This document shows positions 1 through 8,946 of a stretch of DNA of 64,000 nucleotides, in pieces. The first letter of the stretch is position 1, and each line of letters opens with the position of its first letter. The stretch is taken from the NCBI RefSeq assembly GCF_009936215.1, contig NZ_AP019551.1, forward strand, positions 1,078,708 through 1,142,707, written 5' to 3'. Under the pieces are notes generated by a model. The model saw only the letters and a program-made list of their open reading frames with translations, ran no database searches and was not told the origin of the DNA. A program made the position numbers and the translations under genes. The DNA comes from Athalassotoga saccharophila (lineage in GTDB: Bacteria > Thermotogota > Thermotogae > Mesoaciditogales > Mesoaciditogaceae).

Positions 1-8
1 ATTTTCAA

Positions 9-821
9 TCAGAATTTATTCAATGGATCTATGAGGAAAAGGTTACCAAAGAATTGAGGATTTCCCCAGTTATTTGGTGACTTCGGAGAAGAACTTATCA
101 TGACATCCTGTGAAAGTGTATTGGGTTTGTTCGTGAAACTTGGAGATACCACAAAGCCCATTAACATTCCGGGTTGAGGATCGACATTTAACAACTTCCA
201 TGGAATTGCAACCTCGAAATTATAACCGGTCGGAGTTTGAACAACTGCCAACTTACACTTTGCAACCTCACTTGCCAAAACGGGTGGAGTCCATACGTAT
301 ATTTCTGGCTTTATGAAATCAAAGTTTCCCGGGCTTATTCCAATCTGGAATATGGCTTTGTTGGGTTGTTTAAGATCGAAATCTTCTTGCATTTGTGTAT
401 CAAACCACAATTCAATATGATCGCCCTGCCACATGTTGGATCCTACCGCCATCTGGACTACAGGTGTTGCGTTGACTTCCATTGCCATGTAAAAGTAATT
501 TTGATCCCATCCTAAGTAATAAACGGCCGATTGCTTTTCCTGCCCTTCCCAGTTTTCTGGCTGGTAACCGACGTCAACGGGTAATCCCAAATAGTATCTT
601 GGACTCAAGTACCATTCATCGCTGAGATTTATCTTTCCGTCTATAACCGGTGGCTGTGGGAAATAAGGAGCGTACTGGGTCCATGTCTCGGTTCTCAATT
701 TCAAAGTTTGGGTGCTCGCAGGAGAACTACTTGCGACGTTTAGAGTCACAGAATCAGCGAATGCTAAAGACCCTAACACTACCAAGGTTAAAATCGACAA
801 AATCACAAGTGCCCTTTTCAC
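9..821 (-). CDS. Secreted CBM9-like carbohydrate-binding protein
   Basis: The 270-residue product opens with a clear signal peptide (MKRALVILSILTLVVLGSLAFA), so it acts outside the cytoplasm. The rest resembles the CBM9/DOMON-like sugar-binding fold: an early PPVIDGKI segment (about residues 58-65), a YLGWDQNYFYMAMEV strand (about 101-115) and a GDHIELWFDTQ segment (about 132-142) are typical of carbohydrate family 9 binding domains. No catalytic domain is attached, so a glycan-capture role for the neighbouring ABC importer is inferred. The start is a GTG with GAGAGGTG nine bases upstream. It is the last gene of the sugar operon, 32 bases after the solute-binding protein gene. Confidence 0.72.
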   Translation of the reverse strand: MKRALVILSILTLVVLGSLAFADSVTLNVASSSPASTQTLKLRTETWTQYAPYFPQPPVIDGKINLSDEWYLSPRYYLGLPVDVGYQPENWEGQEKQSAVYYLGWDQNYFYMAMEVNATPVVQMAVGSNMWQGDHIELWFDTQMQEDFDLKQPNKAIFQIGISPGNFDFIKPEIYVWTPPVLASEVAKCKLAVVQTPTGYNFEVAIPWKLLNVDPQPGMLMGFVVSPSFTNKPNTLSQDVMISSSPKSPNNWGNPQFFGNLFLIDPLNKF

Positions 822-853
822 AACTTATCACCTCTCCCTTTAATCAGTGAAAT

Positions 854-2098
854 TTATTTTAAAGCCCTATCCAATATCTTCTGACAACTTTGCTGTGCTA
901 TTGAAGCGGCTCTTTCTGGGCTCATGGTGTTGGTCCATGCGTATTCCAATGTACTTTCCAACATGTTTTCCCATTCATACCATGAAAGCGTAAAAGGAAT
1001 GTCGCGTAAAATAGATGGATCCTCATTACTCCTGTTCAATATATCCAAAAGCCCGCTTGCCTGAGGAAAATTGTCAAAGTAAACTGGGACTACACTTTTT
1101 AAAGCAGGTATAGCCTGACCATTTTCAGCCATTATCTTCTGCCCTTCAGGACCTATCAAAAATTTTATGAATTCCCAGTCAGCCTGAATGTTCTTTGATT
1201 GTGCTGATACAACGTAAGATAACTGATTTATGCTCATATATCTTCCTGCGGGCCCTTTTGGAATAGGAGCAATCCCCCATTTGAATGGAAGGCTCTTGTA
1301 TCCGACAATGCTCGACGAAATTCCAAGAACTGTACCGAAGTTTCCAGTCATAAATGGATCCGAAAGGCCCTGCATGTAAGATTCAGAAGGATTCACGTAG
1401 TATTTATATCTGACATCGTACATGAATTGAAGACCTTTTAAAGTGTCTGGATTCGTGAGCGTGAACTGCGTTTTACTGCTGTTTAAAATGTCACCTCCGG
1501 CTTCCCATATTATCTGGTAAAGCCCTCCTTCACCATAGGTGGGTATGTACATTCCCCATTTATTTGCATCAATGTTTGTTAATTTTTTGGCCGCATCGAG
1601 CCAGTCTTGCCATGTCCAATCCCAGTTTGGATAAGAAAGCCCAGCCTTGTCAAAAAGATTCTTGTTGTAGTAAAGAATTCCACCTATAGTTATATCTTTA
1701 GGTGCTCCATAAACGATGCCATTGTATTCACAAACAGTAGGTTCAAAATAGTACTCGTTGAGATTTACACTTTTCATAAGGTTAGTTAGGTTATAAAACA
1801 CACCTTCTTTGGCGAAATTGTCAAAATATGCTCCATCCATTACAAAGACATCTGGTGCATTATTTGCGGCAATTCTATTTTGCAACGTTTGAAAGTAAGC
1901 GCCCCACGAAGTTGATTGAAGAGAAACAAAGATGTCCTTTTGAGATTGATTGAATTTGTCCACCATCTTTTGATAGGCCTGGATTTCGAAGATGTTTCCC
2001 CAAACCATGAAGGTTATATTCGTCTTTCCGAAAGCCGTAATAGATATGGCAAAAGAAAGTAGTAAGACTAAAAAGATCGACATAAACCTAAATTTCAT
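854..2098 (-). CDS. Sugar ABC transporter, extracellular solute-binding protein
   Basis: This is a family 1 (MalE/UgpB-type) binding protein of 414 residues with an N-terminal signal peptide beginning MKFRFMSIFLVLLL. The first mature strand NITFMVWGN and the following IFEIQAYQKMVDKFNQSQ helix are characteristic. It should bind an oligosaccharide or sugar derivative outside the membrane and deliver it to the two permeases encoded just upstream. An ATG five codons earlier is open, but that stretch itself contains the GGAGGGG ribosome site, so the start at MKFRF is preferred. No ATPase gene is in the operon; a shared MsmK-type ATPase encoded elsewhere is likely. Confidence 0.9.
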   Translation of the reverse strand: MKFRFMSIFLVLLLSFAISITAFGKTNITFMVWGNIFEIQAYQKMVDKFNQSQKDIFVSLQSTSWGAYFQTLQNRIAANNAPDVFVMDGAYFDNFAKEGVFYNLTNLMKSVNLNEYYFEPTVCEYNGIVYGAPKDITIGGILYYNKNLFDKAGLSYPNWDWTWQDWLDAAKKLTNIDANKWGMYIPTYGEGGLYQIIWEAGGDILNSSKTQFTLTNPDTLKGLQFMYDVRYKYYVNPSESYMQGLSDPFMTGNFGTVLGISSSIVGYKSLPFKWGIAPIPKGPAGRYMSINQLSYVVSAQSKNIQADWEFIKFLIGPEGQKIMAENGQAIPALKSVVPVYFDNFPQASGLLDILNRSNEDPSILRDIPFTLSWYEWENMLESTLEYAWTNTMSPERAASIAQQSCQKILDRALK

Positions 2099-2123
2099 TT
2101 GGATCCCCTCCATTCGTTAACAT

Positions 2124-2951
2124 TCATTTAATTCCTCCTTGAAGTTCTATGCCACTTATGATCCATTTTTGGGCTATTAAGAAAAGAACTATCACCGGTA
2201 ATATGGCCAGTGTAGATCCAGCCATTATGTAATTCCAATATCCAAGAGCCTGACCGCTCAAGAAACTTAAACCGGAAACTATTGTCATTTTTGATGGAGT
2301 GTTTAGATATATCAAAGGCCCCAAAAAGTAATTCCATGTATTTATAAATGTCAGCAATCCCACGGTGACAAGGACTGGATATGACAAGGGAATGAATATT
2401 TTATAAAAGATCTGCCAGTAATTAGCACCATCAACTTTTGCTGCGTCTATGTAACTTGTCGATATAGTCTTGAAAAACTGCCTTACGAAAAAGATCATGT
2501 AAGCGGCTCCAAAAAAGGATGGCACCCACAAGGGATATAAAGTATTTATCCATCCAAAAAAATTGAACAAGATGTATTGTGGTATCATAACAGCCTCAAA
2601 TGGAATCATCATAGTCACAAGTAATAGTGTGAATAAGAAATCTTTTAATTTGAAATTTAAAGCCACAAATCCGAACGCTACCAGTGAAGATGAAACTATA
2701 ACACCTATCGAGTTCATAACTGATAAAAAGATCGAGTTTAAAAACCAGTCTTTTATTGGAACAAGGCTAAAAAGTTCTGTGTAATTTTCCCATCTTATCG
2801 TTTTGGGAAAAAAATCCGGAGGAAAGACCATCGTATCGCTAAGGGACTTAAAAGATGTCGAAACCATCCAGACAAAAGGCAGGATCATTGGAATTGCGCC
2901 TATTAAAATTATTACGAAAGCGATTAAAGTTATCAATTTGGACTTCTTCAT
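2124..2951 (-). CDS. Sugar ABC transporter permease, MalG type
   Basis: The 275-residue protein has the six-helix layout of MalG-type inner-membrane permeases. An EAA-loop (DAAKVDGANYWQIFYKIFIP, about residues 168-187) contacts the ATPase. The N-terminus carries the usual GAIPMILPFVWMVSTSFKS helix. It is normal in length for the family and has no insertion, unlike the MalG-like protein at 51558-53258. The gene starts at an ATG with AAAGGAG upstream, 12 bases after the MalF-type gene. Substrate is inferred from context to be an amino sugar or related carbohydrate. Confidence 0.92.
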   Translation of the reverse strand: MKKSKLITLIAFVIILIGAIPMILPFVWMVSTSFKSLSDTMVFPPDFFPKTIRWENYTELFSLVPIKDWFLNSIFLSVMNSIGVIVSSSLVAFGFVALNFKLKDFLFTLLLVTMMIPFEAVMIPQYILFNFFGWINTLYPLWVPSFFGAAYMIFFVRQFFKTISTSYIDAAKVDGANYWQIFYKIFIPLSYPVLVTVGLLTFINTWNYFLGPLIYLNTPSKMTIVSGLSFLSGQALGYWNYIMAGSTLAILPVIVLFLIAQKWIISGIELQGGIK

Positions 2952-2963
2952 GTCTTTCTCCTT

Positions 2964-3830
2964 TTATTGGTAAAAGACTAACTTTTTTTCGGCCTGCAAT
3001 TCGAACAAAGTTATCAAAAAGATGATCCCTGTTAATATCCAAGCCAATGCCGACGCCTCTCCTATATGGAAATACTGAAAACCAAGTTGATAAATGTATT
3101 GAACTAAAGTTATATTGTAGTAAGAGGTAACACCGTTGTTCGTCATGTAAGCAAGATCGAAGACCTGAAATGACCATATGACAGATGTGACGGTAACAAA
3201 AAAGATAGTTGGAGAGATAAGGGGAACTGTGATTCTAAAAAAAGTTGAGATCGAATTCGAACCATCTAAATACGCCGCTTCATATATACTCTTATCGATG
3301 GATTTCAAACCCGCAGTAAAGAGGATAGAGTTATATCCAATACTTCCCCAGATACTTATCATCATCAACGTTGGAATGTAAAGATTTGGATCGGAGAACC
3401 ATCCGGGCCCTTCTATGTTAAACCAGTTTTTCAAAGCGTTGTCCACAACACCGTAAGATGGCTGCAAAAGCCATATCCATACGGCAGCATTTGCAACGGC
3501 AGGTGTTACAGAAGGTAAGAAGTATATTAATCTAAAAATAGACGACCCAGGGATCCTGTTCATTAAGACAGCAACTATTAAGGATAGAATCACAGAGATT
3601 GGAACATACAAGGTGAAAAATGCCGTGTTTCTAAGTGCCGACCAGAAAAAAGTTGAATGAAGAATATTCCAAATGTTTTCAAGACCGACAAATTTCAACG
3701 GACCTATTAAGTTCCAACTTGAAAATATCAGGGCAAAGGAAAAAACTATAGGTCCTATGGTGAATACTAAAAGTCCGATGATCCATGGAGATATGAAAAT
3801 GTAACCGAACAATCCTTCTTTTTTATTCAT
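2964..3830 (-). CDS. Sugar ABC transporter permease, MalF/UgpA type
   Basis: This 288-residue membrane protein is the partner permease of the importer. It shows the N-terminal GYIFISPWIIGLLVFTIGPI helix common to UgpA/LacF-type subunits and the EAA motif EAAYLDGSNSISTFFRITVP (about residues 184-203). It overlaps the upstream oxidoreductase gene by four bases (ATGA), and GGAGAAGAG inside that gene supplies the ribosome site, so translation of the two is probably coupled. Confidence 0.92.
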   Translation of the reverse strand: MNKKEGLFGYIFISPWIIGLLVFTIGPIVFSFALIFSSWNLIGPLKFVGLENIWNILHSTFFWSALRNTAFFTLYVPISVILSLIVAVLMNRIPGSSIFRLIYFLPSVTPAVANAAVWIWLLQPSYGVVDNALKNWFNIEGPGWFSDPNLYIPTLMMISIWGSIGYNSILFTAGLKSIDKSIYEAAYLDGSNSISTFFRITVPLISPTIFFVTVTSVIWSFQVFDLAYMTNNGVTSYYNITLVQYIYQLGFQYFHIGEASALAWILTGIIFLITLFELQAEKKLVFYQ

Positions 3831-5116
3831 GACTCTTCTCCAAAGATCTTTTTGTACACCTTATCGATATTTTCAGATCTGTAATTTTCCATATCTATAA
3901 CTGTATTTTCTAACCTTGCATTTTCTGCAGCCCACGCCATTAAATGGCTTTCGAGCGAATCTCTAATAGACGTGGAAATACTTTCATAATTTGGATCTTC
4001 AAGCATTTTGACAAAATCATCGAGCATATAAAAATCACCGCCTGCATGTCCTAATGTGTCTATATCTCCGCTTTCAATTTGAATTTTTTCCTTTTCTTTC
4101 CCAAAGAGTAAGACATCGATCTCGCTTTTTCCAAAATGACCTTGGATCTCGCCCTTTGAACCAAAGATTCTTATTCTTCTATCCATTTCAAACGTAAAGG
4201 CTTGCATGGTAAAACTAACGCTTATTCCTTCAAAATCCATAGAAACAACCTGATGATCTACGACATCATTATCACAAGCATAAACACATCTACCGTAAGG
4301 TCCTTCCCTTAAGGCTTTTAATCTTCCTTCGTACGATAGATCCTCCGATATCACATTTTGTGGCCAACCCGTTTTGGAATTGAGGTATATCTTTAAAGCA
4401 GAATACGGGCATGTGTCTTCTACCTTGCAGTCAAGGCAACGTTCTGCCGCACCTTCTGGCATTTTTTCCCTTCTGAAATACATCAAATTACCAAATGAAG
4501 AAATCTTTGAGCATTTCTTTCCTATGATCCAGTAAATTATGTCCATGTCATGGCATGATTTGGTCAAAATCATCGGGGCCGTTTCTTCCTTTGACCTCCA
4601 ATTTCCTCTCACAAAACTGTGAGCCATATGCCAGTATCCAACATTTTCTTTGTGTTCAATGCCTATAAGATCGCCAATCGTTCCACTCCAGACAAGTTCA
4701 CGAACTTTTCTGAAAAATTTCGTGTAGCGTAAAACGTGTGCAACCATAACTCTTCTTTTATATTTTTGAGCATACAGATATACCTTTATTGCCCCATCGA
4801 GAGTTCTGTCTATTGGCTTTTCAAGTAAAATATCGTAACCTGCTTTCAAAAACTCTACAGCAGGTTCCACGTGAAGATTATCCATAGTTGCTATAATAAC
4901 GCCATCTGCGATTTTGCCGACAGATAGAAGATCTTTCCAATCTCTAAATCTTCTGTTGGACGGTATCTTAAGTCTTTCTGCTAAGGAATTTCTTCTTTGA
5001 TCATTGGGCTCGGCTAACGCCACGATATCCATTTTTGACGTTTCCAAAGCGTAGGCACCGTAAATATCTCTTCCCCTGCTTCCAGCACCAATTAAGATAA
5101 CCTTAGGACCTGCCAT
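3827..5116 (-). CDS. Gfo/Idh/MocA family oxidoreductase with a five-cysteine insert
   Basis: An NAD(P)-dependent sugar dehydrogenase of the Gfo/Idh/MocA family, 429 residues. The N-terminal Rossmann fold begins KVILIGAGSRGRDIYG, the EKP segment at about residues 99-101 carries the conserved lysine, and TKSCHDMDIIYW (about 185-196) holds the usual active-site His/Asp. Between the two domains is a cysteine cluster (CLDCKVEDTC near 227-236, then CVYACD near 277-282) that could bind zinc. Such clusters occur in some family members; their role is not known to me. The substrate is unknown; context suggests a sugar or sugar acid imported by the same operon. The ribosome site AAGGAGAG precedes the ATG. 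Confidence 0.85.
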   Translation of the reverse strand: MAGPKVILIGAGSRGRDIYGAYALETSKMDIVALAEPNDQRRNSLAERLKIPSNRRFRDWKDLLSVGKIADGVIIATMDNLHVEPAVEFLKAGYDILLEKPIDRTLDGAIKVYLYAQKYKRRVMVAHVLRYTKFFRKVRELVWSGTIGDLIGIEHKENVGYWHMAHSFVRGNWRSKEETAPMILTKSCHDMDIIYWIIGKKCSKISSFGNLMYFRREKMPEGAAERCLDCKVEDTCPYSALKIYLNSKTGWPQNVISEDLSYEGRLKALREGPYGRCVYACDNDVVDHQVVSMDFEGISVSFTMQAFTFEMDRRIRIFGSKGEIQGHFGKSEIDVLLFGKEKEKIQIESGDIDTLGHAGGDFYMLDDFVKMLEDPNYESISTSIRDSLESHLMAWAAENARLENTVIDMENYRSENIDKVYKKIFGEES

Positions 5117-5136
5117 TTTTTTCTCTCCTTATCTAT

Positions 5137-5901
5137 TCAAATAATCTCGACTCTCAAATTTAAACTTTTGATTTCATTCATGAATTCTTTAGAAAGAGAA
5201 TCGGTTATGATTCCATCGATTTCGTTGAATTCAAAAGTTCTTATATGTTTTACAACTCCAAATTTCGTGTGATCGGCTATAACGTAAGTTTTACGGCTAT
5301 GAGAATGTACCTCTCTTGCTATTTCAGCCTCTTCCATATTGGAAAAAGTTATACCGCCTTCTATCGAGATGCCATTTACTCCCACGAAAAATTTATCTAT
5401 GTTGAAGTTTCTAATGACCCTAAGTGCGATTTCACCGACACATTCATAAGTTCCCTTTCGAGGAGCGCCTCCGGTTAAAATAAGTTTAAAATCCTTTACG
5501 CTCTCGATGACAAGTGTAGATATGTTCACCGAATTTGTAAGAATGGTAAGATTCTTAAGAGGAGAATCTATTATCTCTCGCGCAAGCATGTAAGAGGTTG
5601 TCCCTCCGCTTAAGGCTATAAAATCGTTATCGCTTATCAACTTAATGGCCTTTCGTGCGATCATTTGCTTTTCGTTTTTCATGAAGTTGTAGTTGACTAT
5701 AAAATTTCCTTCAGTGTAAGGAGTATTTACGATCGCTCCACTGTGAGTTCTCCTGATAAGTTGTTTACTTGCAAGGTATTCAAGATCTCTTCTTATGGTA
5801 CTGCCAGACGCGTTGAATTTTTCTATCAATTCCTCTGTTGTGGCACTTGTTTTGCTTTTTAAATATTCAAATATCTTCATTCTTCTTTCTTCAGATAGCA
5901 T
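5137..5901 (-). CDS. DeoR-family transcriptional repressor
   Basis: A 254-residue regulator with an N-terminal DeoR winged helix-turn-helix (TTEELIEKFNASGSTIRRDL, about residues 21-40) and a C-terminal sugar-phosphate sensing domain with the family's GGTTSYMLAREI, LTGGAPRKGTYECVG and VNGISIEGGITFSNMEEAEIA segments. Family members bind phosphorylated sugars and release operators. Its place in the middle of the sugar operon suggests that it controls this operon through the palindrome at 8861-8889. It follows the aldolase gene by ten bases. Confidence 0.92.
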   Translation of the reverse strand: MLSEERRMKIFEYLKSKTSATTEELIEKFNASGSTIRRDLEYLASKQLIRRTHSGAIVNTPYTEGNFIVNYNFMKNEKQMIARKAIKLISDNDFIALSGGTTSYMLAREIIDSPLKNLTILTNSVNISTLVIESVKDFKLILTGGAPRKGTYECVGEIALRVIRNFNIDKFFVGVNGISIEGGITFSNMEEAEIAREVHSHSRKTYVIADHTKFGVVKHIRTFEFNEIDGIITDSLSKEFMNEIKSLNLRVEII

Positions 5902-5911
5902 TTTCTGATCC

Positions 5912-6847
5912 TCAAATGATCTCTATGTTTTCAAATCCACCAAAATAAGGCACGTTAAAAAATGGTACGGCCTTTTCCGAAGAATGTTTTATCAAATTCA
6001 AGTTATAAGTACCAGTATGCTTTAGATGCAAATCCATCTCTTCTGTATCATCAACGCTTGATACAACTTTTTTCCATATTGCTCTACCGGCCAAAAATCC
6101 AGAAGCGCCAATTCGACAATTCAAATCCAAAATTTCCGCGAATTTTTCGGCATCCATTCCCTCGCTTAAAACGACCCATGGCTTGCCTCTGGTTGTTCTG
6201 TAGATGTCTTCCGATCTTAGATTATCCTTGGCATCTGTGACTATTGGCTCCACTTTGAATAGATCTACTTTGTATTTCCCCTCGCTAAAGGTCTCGAGTG
6301 CTTTCAATATGGCATCTGATCTCGTACCGCTTACGTTATAAGTCAGAATCTCGAGAATGTAAAGGATATCTTCCCTTTCACATTCCCTTCCAAGTTCCTC
6401 GACAATTTTCATCTGATGCGACTTTGTGCTATCGGAGGAATTTTCAGACCAGTAAATAAGCAATTTAACTGCATCCAATCCAGCATCTTTTGCAATACTT
6501 GCAACTCCCTCGCGATACAATGAACTCAGCCTGTCACTGGGATGAGAAGGATCTATCGAATATCCACTTTTTTCGGCGGATAAAATTATCCCGGAATTCC
6601 TCGAGACATATCTTAGATTTTGGGGAAATCCGTATTCTCCATCTACAAGAACTGCTGTGACTTTATCGGACAAGTTTTTCAATATCGATCTTTTTATTCT
6701 CACAAGATCTTCAGGATCGACACTTCCTTTTACATCTTTTACCATCTTCTCGATAGAATTCCTTTGATCAAGCGCTAACATCTGGAATTGTCCTATTTCA
6801 TTAGAAATTTTGATAAATCCTCTATATTTCCCGGATTGTATTTTCAT
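5912..6847 (-). CDS. LacD-type class I aldolase (tagatose 1,6-bisphosphate aldolase family)
   Basis: The 311-residue protein matches the LacD/YihT class I aldolases: MLALDQRNSIEKMV near the N-terminus, VLVDGEYGFPQNLRY, DAVKLLIYWS, and KVDLFKVEPIV, whose lysine corresponds to the Schiff-base lysine of LacD. LacD cleaves tagatose 1,6-bisphosphate into dihydroxyacetone phosphate and glyceraldehyde 3-phosphate; related enzymes cleave other 1-phosphorylated ketoses, so exact substrate is open. A GTG four codons upstream is possible, but the ATG here overlaps the kinase stop as ATGA and has AAGGAG 11 bases ahead, so I chose it. Confidence 0.85.
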   Translation of the reverse strand: MKIQSGKYRGFIKISNEIGQFQMLALDQRNSIEKMVKDVKGSVDPEDLVRIKRSILKNLSDKVTAVLVDGEYGFPQNLRYVSRNSGIILSAEKSGYSIDPSHPSDRLSSLYREGVASIAKDAGLDAVKLLIYWSENSSDSTKSHQMKIVEELGRECEREDILYILEILTYNVSGTRSDAILKALETFSEGKYKVDLFKVEPIVTDAKDNLRSEDIYRTTRGKPWVVLSEGMDAEKFAEILDLNCRIGASGFLAGRAIWKKVVSSVDDTEEMDLHLKHTGTYNLNLIKHSSEKAVPFFNVPYFGGFENIEII

Positions 6848-7812
6848 CGTGACAGCCACTCCTTTTCATTTTTGTTCAAACCATTGTAGAAACTTAAAAA
6901 CTCATCCTGGTTCAAAACACTCTTTGCAGCCATAATTAAAGATCCAATGTACGGAGGAAATTCAGGTCTGACTATCTCGATTCTTTTAACTTCTTTCATA
7001 GTGGATATAAATTCATTTTTAAAGTATTCACAGTTAAAAAGCCCTCCTGCGTAGGCAAGTTTCACGGGTTCAAAATCGAGTTTATTCAAAAGTGCCTTTA
7101 CACTTCTTTTTAACTCTTGAACCGCAATGGAAATCACTTCGGATGCCACGTAAATTCCATTCGTGGCCCCAAGACAAGCAATTTTTGAGAAACTGGCAAT
7201 ATACGTTCTAACATTTTGTCCCTTGCATTTTGTCAAAATCTCTCTTAAATCCGATACATTCGCAAAATCCTTAACCATTTTCAAAAGAGGACTTTCTTCC
7301 CTTCTTCCGTCATATTCTTCGAAGGATCTCTGAAGTATCATTCGACCGACGAAATATCCGCTTCCAAGATCTCCGGCATATTCTCCCCAACCGTCTACTC
7401 TAAAAATCCTTTCTTTGATATCTTTGGCCATTGCCATCGATCCTGTGCCTGCAAGTAATATCATCCCGGGAGATTTAGGAAGAGCGCCTTCAAGTGCTAC
7501 CCTTACATCATTGACGACCATGCTTTTAGGTAATATGTCTTTTACTATCTTCTCGATCTCTTTCTCCGTTCCCGGAACATCTCCGAAAGTAGACATTCCA
7601 AAGCACGAAAAAGAAATATCTTCGATCTCTATTTTGGCCTTAGACAAAGATTCATCTATCGCTTTTTTTAGTTTGTTTTTAACTTCTTCTTGAGGAACGT
7701 TCAGTATATCAACCGAATCTGTCTTTGACAATCCAATTACTTTTCCAGATTCATTGGCTATTGCGACGATAGTTTTTGTTCCTCCACCGTCTACACCAAG
7801 GAAGTACTTCAT
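6844..7812 (-). CDS. BadF/BadG/BcrA/BcrD-type sugar kinase (N-acetylglucosamine kinase-like)
   Basis: An ASKHA-fold ATPase of 322 residues, the right size for N-acetylhexosamine kinases. The phosphate-1 loop is FLGVDGGGTKTIVAIANESG at the N-terminus, phosphate-2 is LLAGTGSMAMA (about residues 119-129), and YAGGLFNCEYF (about 254-264) is the adenosine segment. Family members phosphorylate N-acetylglucosamine, glucosamine or related sugars in the cytoplasm. It begins directly after the SIS gene stop and overlaps the aldolase gene by ATGA, which points to one pathway: kinase, then isomerase/deaminase, then aldolase. Confidence 0.85.
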   Translation of the reverse strand: MKYFLGVDGGGTKTIVAIANESGKVIGLSKTDSVDILNVPQEEVKNKLKKAIDESLSKAKIEIEDISFSCFGMSTFGDVPGTEKEIEKIVKDILPKSMVVNDVRVALEGALPKSPGMILLAGTGSMAMAKDIKERIFRVDGWGEYAGDLGSGYFVGRMILQRSFEEYDGRREESPLLKMVKDFANVSDLREILTKCKGQNVRTYIASFSKIACLGATNGIYVASEVISIAVQELKRSVKALLNKLDFEPVKLAYAGGLFNCEYFKNEFISTMKEVKRIEIVRPEFPPYIGSLIMAAKSVLNQDEFLSFYNGLNKNEKEWLSR

Positions 7813-8832
7813 TCAAAACCTCACAACCTTCGTAAGATTTTTTGGTGCATCTGGCATTAAACCTTTTTTCAAAGATTTTCTTACGCCTATTATCTGTAAA
7901 GGTATTACCCTGACAAACCAGTCACTGAAATCCCCAAAAGGAAGGACTAACCTATTTTTTATGATCGTATTTTCTTTCGACATGACGATAACGCTGCCTC
8001 CGAGTTGTTCTATTTCTTTTGCCATTTTTTCTTCCTCTGATTCTATGAAATCATTTGCAAGAATAACTGCCAATGTTTTATCGTTCACTTTGGATTTTGG
8101 CCCATGACGGTATTCTAAAGTCTGATAGGCTTCGGCCGGAGTAAGAGAGGTTTCGGAAACCTTTATGACTCCTTCCATTGATGAGGCGAAATATTCATCA
8201 TACCCGAGAAAAACAAAGTGTTCGTAATTTTCGGGCTTTACTTTATCGAACAAATTCTTAGAATTTTCCAAAATTTTACTGGAAATATCTGGGACAGACT
8301 TCATGTAATCTTTTAAATCAAGATCGAAAATATTTCGTATTATCAAGGTCCCTAAAAATGCCATAGATGTAAATGATTGAGTCATAACAACTGATTCTTC
8401 ATTCACTAAATCGAGATTTGCAGAAATATCCGCGATGTTGGCCAATTCGCTTTTTGAATTGCAGGTAATGGCACAGGTTTTAACGCCATTTTCTTTAGCC
8501 CTTCTCAAGGCCAAAATTGTTTCTGAAGATTCTCCAGACCTTGATATACCTATTAAAACTGAATTTTTCTGGAAATTTCTCAGGCCAAATGCAACTTCGG
8601 ACCCGCTGAAATATTTGGAAATAACCTTTCCCTTTGACACACGATTCAGATGGAATGATAATCCCATTGAAAGATAGTAAGAAGATCCACATCCGACAAA
8701 ATCTATCTCGGAGAATTTTTCAATATCTTTCAAAAACGACAAAAGATCACTTGAAATAACTTCATATTGTTCTACTATCTTTTCAAATTTTTCAGGTTGT
8801 TCGCTGATTTCTCTTTCTGTTTTAGTCGTCAA
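7813..8832 (-). CDS. SIS-domain sugar-phosphate isomerase/deaminase (AgaS/GlmS-C like)
   Basis: Two SIS domains are visible in 339 residues: IDFVGCGSSYYLSMGLSFHL with GISRSGESSETILALRRA in the first half, and FVFLGYDEYFAS with EYRHGPKSKVND in the second, the latter being the active-site segment shared with AgaS and the isomerase half of GlmS. The likely reaction is deamination/isomerisation of an amino-sugar 6-phosphate to a ketose phosphate. A GTG nine bases further upstream lies on top of the AAGGAG site, so the TTG seven bases after AAGGAG is taken as the start. First gene of the nine-gene operon. Confidence 0.82.
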   Translation of the reverse strand: MTTKTEREISEQPEKFEKIVEQYEVISSDLLSFLKDIEKFSEIDFVGCGSSYYLSMGLSFHLNRVSKGKVISKYFSGSEVAFGLRNFQKNSVLIGISRSGESSETILALRRAKENGVKTCAITCNSKSELANIADISANLDLVNEESVVMTQSFTSMAFLGTLIIRNIFDLDLKDYMKSVPDISSKILENSKNLFDKVKPENYEHFVFLGYDEYFASSMEGVIKVSETSLTPAEAYQTLEYRHGPKSKVNDKTLAVILANDFIESEEEKMAKEIEQLGGSVIVMSKENTIIKNRLVLPFGDFSDWFVRVIPLQIIGVRKSLKKGLMPDAPKNLTKVVRF

Positions 8833-8847
8833 AGGTCTCACTCCTTA

Positions 8848-8905
8848 ATCATATATAATCATATATAATCATCTAAAATGATTATATATAATTATATATA
8901 GAAAA
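8848..8905 (-). promoter_or_regulatory. Promoter/operator of the sugar operon with a 29-bp palindrome
   Basis: An AT-rich block just upstream of the SIS gene contains ATATATAATCAT (8861-8872), a 5-base spacer and ATGATTATATAT (8878-8889), a perfect inverted repeat with 12-bp arms. The half-site is repeated directly at 8851-8860, and a degenerate copy lies at 8890-8900. TATAAT boxes on the minus strand are embedded in the repeats. A binding site for the DeoR regulator of the same operon is the simplest reading; this is inferred, not shown. Confidence 0.6.
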
Positions 8906-8928
8906 CAAACCCTTAAAAATAAGATAAT

Positions 8929-8946
8929 TTCCCGATTAAACGGGAA
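8929..8946 (-). terminator. Weak hairpin downstream of the ABC exporter operon
   Basis: TTCCCG and CGGGAA form a six-bp stem around a six-base loop, followed on the minus strand by an AT-rich stretch ending TTATTTTT. It lies between the end of the exporter permease gene and the promoter of the next operon. The stem is short, so terminator function is tentative. Confidence 0.4.
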
